This document shows, piece by piece, positions 15,660 through 22,119 of a stretch of DNA of 25,522 nt. Below the pieces are notes generated by a model. It did no database searches, had not been told where the DNA came from, and saw only the letters and a list, made by a program, of their open reading frames with translations. Both the position numbers and the translations under genes were made by a program. How positions within the stretch are numbered: position 1 is the stretch's first letter; each line of letters starts with the position of its first letter. The DNA lies in assembly GCA_022353185.1 (NCBI GenBank), contig JAKRWB010000586.1:1-25522 (forward strand), read 5' to 3'. Source of the DNA: ANME-2 cluster archaeon (GTDB taxonomy: Archaea; Halobacteriota; Methanosarcinia; Methanosarcinales; Methanocomedenaceae).

Positions 15660-16676
15660 TCACCCCTGTTTCGACTCCACACTGATATGTGAAATCTGTG
15701 GCATACCTGTATTCTTGATCTTAGCCCTGATTGCCGGTCTTAACCTGATAAGACGCTTTTTAGGACCAGGCACACTGCCCTTGATAAGCAGATATTCACC
15801 ATTTACTTCTCCAAAATTCAAAAACCCGCCCGCAGGAGTTACTTCTTCACCGTTCTCACCGATCTTGAGGATACGTTTATTATATTCTGTCCTCTGGTGA
15901 TAGCCGGTCTGACCCAGTTGAGGTACTCTCCAGCTTACTCTGGATGGATTCCAGGGTCCGAGTGTACCGACCTGCCTGAGACTTCCCTGCCTGCTGTGCT
16001 TGTTTTTCATCAAATTGATATGCCATCTTTTAACAGGTCCCTGTGTGCCCTTACCGATGGTTATGGCAGAGGTATCCACAATATCGCCTGAGTTAAAAAC
16101 GTCAGTAACTGTTATCGATTTACCAAGAATGGATTTAGCATATTCGAGCCTTGCAGCAACGTCTCCGCCAACAATCCTGTTCTCCATCACATCAGGTTTT
16201 TTCTTTGGTACTCCTGATATCTGGGATGGTAATGTATAAGAAATTACATGAATATTGGCCACCCTTCCCTCTTCTACCAGTTTATCTATACTGGCAAGAG
16301 CTTTGTCCGGTTTGGCTTTCTTTGGCCTGACCAGTTTTCGATCCAGTGTTGGGTCAAGTTCATTGGATAGAGCTTCACCCAGTATCTTTGTGCCATAGGG
16401 TCCTTTCTTTCCATACACCCTAATAGCTGCAATCTTCATGGCAGGCACTGCAAGCACCGTTACTGGCACTGATATTTCCATACCCGCTGTAAGGCTTTTC
16501 GCCTTATCATCCATCATTATCACATGGCTCATGCCGACCTTGTACCCTGCAAAACCGCCCATTTTTGGTTCTCCATCACTTTCGGACCATGATCTTATCG
16601 TAGGTACCTGACTCTTTGCCCTTTTTCTGGGACTGAATGCCAGGGAACCTCGCCTTGGTCTGTGTACGTTTGCCAT
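15660..16676 (-). CDS. rpl3: large ribosomal subunit protein uL3
   Basis: A 338-residue archaeal uL3, an early-assembly 50S protein near the peptidyl transferase centre. The N-terminus HRPRRGSLAFSPRKRA is diagnostic. It is followed by GFAGYKVGMSHVIMMDD, the central QGPVKRW...SRQGSLRQVG loop, and RVSWRVPQLGQTGYHQRTEYNK. The gene is the first of the S10 cluster. TAAGGAGGT lies 5 nt before the ATG, the strongest ribosome binding site in the block. Confidence 0.97.
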   Translation of the reverse strand: MANVHRPRRGSLAFSPRKRAKSQVPTIRSWSESDGEPKMGGFAGYKVGMSHVIMMDDKAKSLTAGMEISVPVTVLAVPAMKIAAIRVYGKKGPYGTKILGEALSNELDPTLDRKLVRPKKAKPDKALASIDKLVEEGRVANIHVISYTLPSQISGVPKKKPDVMENRIVGGDVAARLEYAKSILGKSITVTDVFNSGDIVDTSAITIGKGTQGPVKRWHINLMKNKHSRQGSLRQVGTLGPWNPSRVSWRVPQLGQTGYHQRTEYNKRILKIGENGEEVTPAGGFLNFGEVNGEYLLIKGSVPGPKKRLIRLRPAIRAKIKNTGMPQISHISVESKQG

Positions 16677-16699
16677 TGTTTACCTCCTTAATCTCCTGG

Positions 16700-16730
16700 A
16701 ATATGCTTTATATCGCGATTTATTTCCGCC
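16700..16730 (-). promoter_or_regulatory. candidate promoter of the ribosomal protein cluster
   Basis: The 60 nt between the SPOUT methyltransferase stop and the uL3 ATG contain two TATA-like elements on the minus strand: GATATAAAG (about 16713-16705) and AAATAAATC (about 16725-16717). Only the upstream one would place a start site about 25 nt downstream, just ahead of the uL3 ribosome binding site. The operon could also read through from the methyltransferase. Weak evidence. Confidence 0.35.
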
Positions 16731-16736
16731 GCAACC

Positions 16737-17630
16737 CTACCTGACCAGGTTCAGCATTGACAGTGTGGCCCATACGGCTTCTTCTGTCCTTACGGTTGCT
16801 GTGCCCTGTCCGGGTACGGTATTCAGTGTTTGACACTGATATTTTGAGAGGTCTGTACCCTCTCTTGCTAATATGGACTCCACGCCCTGTTTGGGTGAAC
16901 CGAATACCACAACAGTATATGACTTTAACCTCGCTTGCTTGCCCAATTCCTCGAGGAACGGGGTATCAAGTACCCGGCCTTTCCGTGAGGTGGCCAATAT
17001 CAGGGCATCCTGTCCGGATATTCTATCCAGTGCCCCTGCAAGGCTGTCTTCAATTACTGTCCGGTATCCCCAGTACACAGGGATATTGTCCGTTTCTACA
17101 AGTTCAACTTGTATCGGTCGTCGCGAAAAGATCCTGACATTAACACGTTCGCCCATTCGCACCTTCCCTGAGGAAGGTTTGAGGGGAACCGGGCTATCTA
17201 CACCGATATCGACCCATGTGATTGTGTCAGATCCGACTTTTGTCTCGCTCTTCTTTGGTCCTGGAACCACGACCCCAACGCGGAATTCTCCATCAGTGAG
17301 GTCAGATGATTTTGATGCTATTGGATGATGTGCTGTACGCAGCGGAGGTAATATTCCGGCGTACTTCAGCTCCTTCTGGAGTGGAAACAGGTGTTTGCGT
17401 AGATACTGGGGAGTTTCTGCATACCGCAGCAGCAAATCTATAAACCTGCTGTCATCGAAATGCGAATCCCGGTAGATAATAATATTACCGACCCGAAACA
17501 CCGATGCCGCCCTCGCGATCTGGCCAACCTTGTATGCCCTTATTCTCTCATCCTTTGTCTCTGATGTCAGGGATGAAGGTATAAGTATTGTCAGGTTTGA
17601 CCGTGGTTTAACCGCTTGTGAAGGTATCAT
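16737..17630 (-). CDS. SPOUT-family RNA methyltransferase (COG2106, SPOUT1/CENP-32-like)
   Basis: A 297-residue protein of the archaeal family usually found directly upstream of uL3. The N-terminal half-domain (residues 10-80, LTILIPSSL and KVGQIARAASVFRVGNI) is followed by an inserted OB-like region (about 115-180). The C-terminal knot has the cofactor-loop pattern VVFGSPKQGVESIL (241-254) and NTVPGQGTATVRTEEA (270-285). The family is predicted to methylate uridine in rRNA. The exact target here is unknown. The ATG at 17630 has a short leader after a TATA-like box. Confidence 0.85.
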   Translation of the reverse strand: MIPSQAVKPRSNLTILIPSSLTSETKDERIRAYKVGQIARAASVFRVGNIIIYRDSHFDDSRFIDLLLRYAETPQYLRKHLFPLQKELKYAGILPPLRTAHHPIASKSSDLTDGEFRVGVVVPGPKKSETKVGSDTITWVDIGVDSPVPLKPSSGKVRMGERVNVRIFSRRPIQVELVETDNIPVYWGYRTVIEDSLAGALDRISGQDALILATSRKGRVLDTPFLEELGKQARLKSYTVVVFGSPKQGVESILAREGTDLSKYQCQTLNTVPGQGTATVRTEEAVWATLSMLNLVR

Positions 17631-17654
17631 CTATACTTTCCGGTTATGATAACA

Positions 17655-17672
17655 GTAGAGATATATAAGTGT
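17655..17672. promoter_or_regulatory. divergent promoter region with near-symmetric TATA box
   Basis: The 103 nt between the methyltransferase (minus) and the zinc-ribbon gene (plus) contain a near-symmetric box ATATATAAG (17661-17669) that reads TTATATAT on the other strand. It lies at a suitable distance for a short leader to the methyltransferase ATG (about 10 nt after the predicted start site) and a roughly 40 nt leader to the zinc-ribbon gene. Assignment is by position and base composition only. Confidence 0.45.
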
Positions 17673-17733
17673 TTGGCACACGAGCAGTAATCTTATAACC
17701 TATAATAGAATTCTGTTAATTGAGGTAATTAAT

Positions 17734-17892
17734 ATGTGTTTTGTAGATTCAAGTACTGCTGATAGTGTTGATATGAGTGGAGTTGTTATGTCAACTTACA
17801 AATGTAATGCTTGCGATAATAAATTCAAGGGTATGGGCTCAAAACTCTCCTGTCCAACCTGCCAGTCCACTGACCTTAAGAAGTTAGATTAA
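17734..17892 (+). CDS. small zinc-ribbon protein
   Basis: A 52-residue open frame with GAGGT 7 nt before its ATG. The C-terminal two thirds form a classic zinc ribbon: C24/C27 (CNAC) and C40/C43 (CPTC) separated by 12 residues. The first 18 residues are polar and not conserved-looking. Translation could instead begin at the methionine at residue 19, giving a 34-residue minimal ribbon. It ends 2 nt before the DUF1805 gene, so the two are almost certainly co-transcribed. Such ribbons bind nucleic acids or partner proteins; the role here is unknown. Confidence 0.75.
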   Translation: MCFVDSSTADSVDMSGVVMSTYKCNACDNKFKGMGSKLSCPTCQSTDLKKLD

Positions 17893-17894
17893 AT

Positions 17895-18182
17895 ATGCTC
17901 ATCGAACCCATTGAACTTGAAAATGGCACCGCTGTAGGATTAAAAATGGATATGGAACACGCTCCATTACTGATCATTAAGGCACCAAAAGGTTTTGTCA
18001 TGTGCGGTTACCTGAACATTGATACAGCCCAGCGGCTGGATGATGTGGCCGTAAAAGTAACAGGTGTTGGCAGTTTTGATGATGTACTGGCGGCCACTGT
18101 GGTAGAATCCACAACAGCCGCCCAAAACTTGGGAATTCAAGAGGGAATGACCGGCCAGGCAGCACTGGAACTCATGTTTTAG
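17895..18182 (+). CDS. DUF1805 family protein (YunC-like)
   Basis: A 95-residue cytosolic protein. The pattern KAPKGFVMCGYLNIDTAQRL, then VKVTGVGSFDDVLAATV and a C-terminal LGIQEGMTGQAALELM is what I recall for DUF1805, a small domain found in many archaea and in Bacillus YunC. No biochemical role is established to my knowledge. The invariant-looking Cys in VMCGY (residue 37) is a candidate functional residue. The ATG follows the zinc-ribbon stop by 2 nt, forming a two-gene unit convergent with rli1. Confidence 0.8.
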   Translation: MLIEPIELENGTAVGLKMDMEHAPLLIIKAPKGFVMCGYLNIDTAQRLDDVAVKVTGVGSFDDVLAATVVESTTAAQNLGIQEGMTGQAALELMF

Positions 18183-18247
18183 CAGCTGCCGTTTACAAGA
18201 TCAATCATTATGGATGGAAGTATGCTCTTTATCTTAATAATTATACC

Positions 18248-18264
18248 CCGCAGCTCTGCTGTGG
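18248..18264. terminator. hairpin between convergent DUF1805 and rli1 genes
   Basis: The arms CCGCAGC and GCTGTGG form a 7 bp stem (one G-T pair on the plus strand) around a TCT loop. It lies in the 109 nt between the convergent stop codons of the DUF1805 gene and rli1. It could reduce read-through in either direction. No T-run directly follows it on the plus strand. Confidence 0.35.
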
Positions 18265-18291
18265 TTGGATGTGCCGTCGCAACTTTTGACT

Positions 18292-20070
18292 CTATTCCAA
18301 TGCATAATAATATTCACCTGTAGATTTTTGTTCCCGATCCAGTTTAGAATCAGGTTTGTTCACCCTGGGCCTTCTGGTCTCGTCATCCCGCCTGAATGTT
18401 ATATTCAGGTTCTTTAAAAACAGGTTCATACCTTCACGCATATTAAATGGCCCGTGGACCTCACCTATTACTCCCGGTCGTCCTTCAAACACCACAAGCC
18501 TCTCGGACAGCAGGTCAATCATATATATATCATGGTCAACTACCATGGCAGTCACGTTATTATTTTCAGCGAACCGCCGGATAACCCTGGTTGCCAGAGC
18601 ACGTTGTTCCACATCCAGGTGTGCACTGGGCTCGTCAAAAATATACAGGTCAGCATTCTTCCCAAGACAGGCAGCAATGGCAGCACGCTGCAATTCACCG
18701 CCCGATAGTTCAGTCAGCATCTGGTCCATCAGGCCGTCCAGCTGCAGCGGCTTGATTATCTCGGTTTGGTAGTAACTTGTGTCGAATTTGGTGTTAATAC
18801 CACGCAGGAAGTTCCTTACTTTTATTGGATAGTCCCCTTTCAAGTACTGGGGCTTGTACGCGATGGTAAGTTCAGTATCGAGATTGCCTGTTGTTGGTGT
18901 TTCTTCGCCAGCCAGAATTTTGACAAATGTGGTTTTTCCAATCCCGTTTGGTCCCACAATGCCTATGACCTCACCCTTTTTTATCTCACTGCCAAGCGTA
19001 TCATTTCCAACCACCAGTTCGAACCCGTCATCACCATATTTCTTGGTGAACCTGCTGAATTTAAGCAAAGTGGGAATCTCCTTTTGTTCCCGAGGCGGAT
19101 GCTCCTCAAACTCGATGGGTTCGATGCGCAATCGTACGTTCTCCTCTGCCAGAAAACCATGCAGGTACTGGTTGATAGCTACCCTCACACCTTTTGGCTG
19201 GGTGATTACTCCATAACCGGCAGGAATACCATAGGCTATATGTACGGTATCTGCCAGCTGATCCAGTAGGGCCAGATCATGTTCTATTACCATCACTGCA
19301 CTGGTGTCTGCCAGTTCCTGAATAATACGTGCCGAATTGATGCGCTGATATATGTCAAGGTAAGGACTAATCTCGTCAATAAAATAGAAATCAGCTTCCC
19401 GGCTTACACATGCTGTCAGTGCCACCCTTTGAAGTTCACCTCCAGAGAGGTCTTTAATGTCCCTGTCCAGCACATGCTCGATCTCAAGCTTGCTGGCCAT
19501 TTCGTCCATGATACCCCGCTCATCGGCCTTATTGAGCAGTTGTGATACTTTCCCTTTCACTGCTTTGGGGATGTTGTCTACATACTGCGGTTTATGGGAT
19601 GCTTTGATATTACCTTCTGAGAGGGTCTTCATATATTCGTACATGCCTGAGCCAGAATATATTTCCAGCACTTCGTCCCAGGTAGTGTCGTCTTTGCCCA
19701 GGTTAGGCATCATGATACCACTTAAGATATTGACGGTCGTGGATTTTCCCACTCCGTTGGGCCCAAGGATGCCTGTGACCTTGCCATGTACCGGTGTAGG
19801 CAGCCCGTACAGCGCAAACCCGTTAACTCCATACCTGTGCACAGGGTTATCCAGTTCCTCGGGCAGCCCTATGATCATAATTGCATTAAAAGGACATTTT
19901 TTGATGCAGATTCCACAGCCTACACAGAGTTCTTCTGATATTACGGCCTTGCCATCCTCACCAATAACTACGGTCTCGTCCCCGGTACGTACCCTGGGAC
20001 AAAAATTAATACATTCGTGACCGCATTTCTTGAACTGGCACCTGTCCTTATTAACTATGGCTATCCTCAC
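18292..20070 (-). CDS. rli1: ribosome recycling ATPase ABCE1/Rli1
   Basis: A 592-residue twin-ATPase that splits ribosomes after termination with aRF1 or Pelota. The N-terminal iron-sulphur domain has two four-cysteine sets (C11, C16, C20, C24 and C49, C52, C55, C59). The first ATPase domain has GPNGVGKS (103-110) and LSGGELQRVA. The second has GPNGIGKTT and LSGGELQRAA, joined by the usual hinge with a conserved C-terminal RRPRVNKPDSKLDREQK. The start codon is GTG with GAGGTG 8 nt upstream. It follows a membrane protein gene by 22 nt, probably in one operon. Confidence 0.97.
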   Translation of the reverse strand: MRIAIVNKDRCQFKKCGHECINFCPRVRTGDETVVIGEDGKAVISEELCVGCGICIKKCPFNAIMIIGLPEELDNPVHRYGVNGFALYGLPTPVHGKVTGILGPNGVGKSTTVNILSGIMMPNLGKDDTTWDEVLEIYSGSGMYEYMKTLSEGNIKASHKPQYVDNIPKAVKGKVSQLLNKADERGIMDEMASKLEIEHVLDRDIKDLSGGELQRVALTACVSREADFYFIDEISPYLDIYQRINSARIIQELADTSAVMVIEHDLALLDQLADTVHIAYGIPAGYGVITQPKGVRVAINQYLHGFLAEENVRLRIEPIEFEEHPPREQKEIPTLLKFSRFTKKYGDDGFELVVGNDTLGSEIKKGEVIGIVGPNGIGKTTFVKILAGEETPTTGNLDTELTIAYKPQYLKGDYPIKVRNFLRGINTKFDTSYYQTEIIKPLQLDGLMDQMLTELSGGELQRAAIAACLGKNADLYIFDEPSAHLDVEQRALATRVIRRFAENNNVTAMVVDHDIYMIDLLSERLVVFEGRPGVIGEVHGPFNMREGMNLFLKNLNITFRRDDETRRPRVNKPDSKLDREQKSTGEYYYALE

Positions 20071-20092
20071 AGAGATTACACCTCAAAATGGT

Positions 20093-20548
20093 TCAAAGGG
20101 GAGGGTTGAGCAGTAGTGTCCAGACCACAAGCCAGAAAATGACGGCCATGAACTCAACATAGAACCAGTCCTTTTTGCCGAATTCTTTAATGTCCAGTCC
20201 TATTAATGGGTATACTATGCGCTGGCCATAGTATGAGAAAATTATCACAAAGACCATGATAGAGAACCAGGGATATTCAGTACCATCCCCCATGCTAACA
20301 AGACTGATAAATCCGGCAACTGTCCCTATTAAAGCTGGAACTACCGTCTTTACAATTCCTTCTTTATGGAGCTTTGTCTTCTCCTCTGGTGTCTTTTCTA
20401 TGGGCTGGGCGGGTTTTGGTGTGGACTGAGTGGCTACTGACTTTTGCTTTGAAACTTTCTCACGCTCGGCCAATACCTGCTGCTGGCCCGCTGATTCCTT
20501 GGCCCGCTCCCAGAATCCTTTCTTTGCACCTTTGGTCTTTTTGCTCAA
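20093..20548 (-). CDS. three-helix membrane protein, possibly Emc6-like
   Basis: A 151-residue protein. A charged, Gln/Lys/Pro-rich cytosolic N-terminus (1-62) is followed by three hydrophobic segments near residues 68-86, 93-115 and 128-147. The first helix pattern PALIGTVAGFISL and the three-helix hairpin plan resemble eukaryotic Emc6 (ALSGATAGILGL), a partner of the insertase Emc3. That match is from memory and weak. The start codon is TTG with GGAG 9 nt upstream, and a TATA-like box lies about 50 nt upstream. It is the first gene of a pair with rli1. It could instead be an unrelated archaeal membrane protein. Confidence 0.7.
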   Translation of the reverse strand: MSKKTKGAKKGFWERAKESAGQQQVLAEREKVSKQKSVATQSTPKPAQPIEKTPEEKTKLHKEGIVKTVVPALIGTVAGFISLVSMGDGTEYPWFSIMVFVIIFSYYGQRIVYPLIGLDIKEFGKKDWFYVEFMAVIFWLVVWTLLLNPPL

Positions 20549-20594
20549 TGGTTTTTACTCCATAAATACGATTTGACCTAATAGACTTCGGATA

Positions 20595-20604
20595 CCTTAT
20601 ATGC
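20595..20604 (-). promoter_or_regulatory. candidate TATA box for the membrane protein-rli1 pair
   Basis: GCATATAAGG on the minus strand lies in the 84 nt between argB and the TTG start at 20548. Start site spacing of about 25 nt would give a leader of about 25 nt that includes the GGAG ribosome binding site. Confidence 0.45.
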
Positions 20605-20632
20605 TTAACTGTATTAAAACCGGGTTGCTTTT

Positions 20633-21514
20633 TCAGTGGAATATCATGGTCCCTATACCCTGGTCTGTGAACAGTTCCAGCAATATACTGTGGGACTTGC
20701 TGCCGTCAATGATATGTATTTTTTCCACACCTTTTTCCACCGCACTCGCTGCTGAGAGTACTTTCGGAATCATTCCCCCGGCAATGGTACCGTCCACGAT
20801 CATGTCCTCGATACTCTCTAACTTTATACGTGAGATACGGGTGGATTCGTCGGCATGGTCCCGCAGCACACCTGGTACATCGGTCATGAGTATGAGTTTC
20901 TTGGCCCGCATTGCTGCAGCTATGTCGCCGGCCACGGTATCGGCATTGATGTTCAGGCTGTTGCCATGCTCGTCCACTGCAATAGGTGCAACGACCGGGA
21001 TGTAACCCTTGCCTGCCGCCATTATGAGTATCTCCGGATTGATGACTTCGACATCACCCACCCAGCCCAGGTCCACGTCATGCTCCCTGCCTTCGACGGT
21101 GACGCGCTGGAGGGCTTTCTTCCTGGCCATGATGAGCCTGCCGTCCTTGCCTGAGAGCCCAAGCCCCTTACCGCCATAGGTACCGATGGCCGATACGATG
21201 CGGGTATTAATGTTACCCACCAGTACCATGCGGGCTATCTCCATGGTTTCGTCATCGGTGATACGCAGTCCTGCCACAAACTCGCTTTTCTTTCCCATCT
21301 GTTCCATTTTCTGGGTTATCTCGGGACCGCCGCCGTGTACGATGATGGGATGGATGCCTACATACCGCAGAAGTACTACGTCCTGCACAATGTCTTCCAT
21401 GAGCCCGGGGTCCACCATGGCATGTCCTCCTACCTTGATGACCATAATGGAGTCGTGGAACTCACGGATATAGGGAAGGGCTTCTATCAATATCTGCTCG
21501 CGGCTGGGGTTCAA
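20633..21514 (-). CDS. argB: acetylglutamate kinase
   Basis: Second step of arginine biosynthesis: phosphorylates N-acetyl-L-glutamate using ATP. The 293-residue protein shows the amino acid kinase signatures: VIKVGGHAM (25-33) with the ATP-binding lysine K27, VHGGGPEI with the substrate loop, and FVAGLRITDDETMEI. It also has INADTVAGDIA and a C-terminal GGMIPKV. Length and motifs fit the family well. The start is TTG at 21514 with AGGAG about 11 nt upstream; no better in-frame start is visible. It appears monocistronic with its own TATA-like box. No other arg gene is in the window. Confidence 0.95.
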   Translation of the reverse strand: MNPSREQILIEALPYIREFHDSIMVIKVGGHAMVDPGLMEDIVQDVVLLRYVGIHPIIVHGGGPEITQKMEQMGKKSEFVAGLRITDDETMEIARMVLVGNINTRIVSAIGTYGGKGLGLSGKDGRLIMARKKALQRVTVEGREHDVDLGWVGDVEVINPEILIMAAGKGYIPVVAPIAVDEHGNSLNINADTVAGDIAAAMRAKKLILMTDVPGVLRDHADESTRISRIKLESIEDMIVDGTIAGGMIPKVLSAASAVEKGVEKIHIIDGSKSHSILLELFTDQGIGTMIFH

Positions 21515-21560
21515 GGTTGCGGGTGCTCCTGACTTTTTTGGGGTTATATGTATTGGAAGG

Positions 21561-21572
21561 ATATAAAGGTTT
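21561..21572 (-). promoter_or_regulatory. candidate TATA box for argB
   Basis: On the minus strand AAAACC precedes TTTATATCC, a good match to an archaeal BRE-TATA arrangement. It lies about 50 nt upstream of the argB TTG start, which predicts a leader of about 24 nt carrying AGGAG. Confidence 0.5.
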
Positions 21573-21808
21573 TAATGGTGTGGTTCTACTGGTGGTGGAG
21601 TGGAGCGTTAGGTATTGGCTCACGTCACGGACCTCGGACGTCGCTTCGATCTGTCGGGGGCATCTGATGGATGCTTGAGAGTTATATTGATTTCAGTTTG
21701 TAAGGCTTATTTCTATCTAAAACAGGAAATTCAAATGGTAAGAGGTTGGTTTTTAAGGTAGAAAACACATAATCTAATATTGCAAAATAAGTGCTATTTC
21801 AGAAATCC
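21573..21808. other. gene-poor stretch between argB and the transposase scar
   Basis: No credible reading frame or RNA gene is visible on either strand. One small inverted repeat (GCATC/GATGC, about 21660-21675) is present but weak. The left part is GC-richer and the right part AT-rich. The right end may be decayed sequence of the mobile element whose N-terminus lies at 21809-21913. Confidence 0.4.
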
Positions 21809-21913
21809 CTAAATCAAGTGTATTCGAGATTGTTTTTTCTCTTTATCCCATCTTGATTCTACAAGCAGCCGATACTTATTTCCACCACTTGTAATTGTTC
21901 TTTCAAATGACAT
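21809..21913 (-). pseudogene. probable N-terminal fragment of an IS1634/IS4-like transposase
   Basis: A 34-codon frame beginning MSFERTITSGGNKYRLLVES and ending in a TAG after RWDKEKKQSRIHLI. The layout (short basic strand, MSF.RTI, LVES, then a charged K-rich turn with QSRIH) resembles the N-terminal leader of IS1634-like transposases, which continue for hundreds of residues. Nothing recognisable follows the stop in any frame, so this looks like a remnant. The ATG forms the end of a perfect palindrome (21911-21934). The similarity is recalled rather than searched, and a chance short frame is possible. Confidence 0.4.
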
Positions 21914-21935
21914 AGTTACTAAATAGTAACTATGT
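21910..21935. repeat. palindrome CATAGTTACT-aaat-AGTAACTATG
   Basis: A perfect inverted repeat with 10 bp arms (11 bp counting the flanking A/T pair) and a 4 nt spacer. It covers the start codon of the transposase-like fragment. On the minus strand a TATA-like AATATAAG lies about 10-15 nt upstream of it, so a repressor bound here could block that promoter. It could equally be an element-end structure. Confidence 0.6.
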
Positions 21936-22005
21936 TGCTTATATTTATTGGTCTAAAAGTGTAATCAGTAGGCGTATAGAGACTGGTTTTTTGATCAATT
22001 GCAAC

Positions 22006-22019
22006 ACATAGTTACTAAA
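22006..22019. repeat. second copy of ACATAGTTACTAAA
   Basis: Exact 14 nt copy of positions 21910-21923, in the same orientation and 96 nt away. Only one half of the palindrome is repeated here. It sits about 100 nt upstream of uvrA and is either a second operator half-site or part of the same decayed mobile element. Confidence 0.6.
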
Positions 22020-22119
22020 GAGGCCGACAATCAGGATAAACCTTCCTGCTTTTTGCCCCCATTCCAGATTTTTCTGGCTGAAAGTGTTAATATGTTTCAG
22101 GTAAAAGTTGAGCACCTCA

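Noticed and set aside
21600..21700. Possible small structured RNA in the argB-uvrA gap
   Set aside because: Only a 5 bp inverted repeat and some GC-rich sequence; no C/D or H/ACA boxes, tRNA arms or flanking promoter that I can support.
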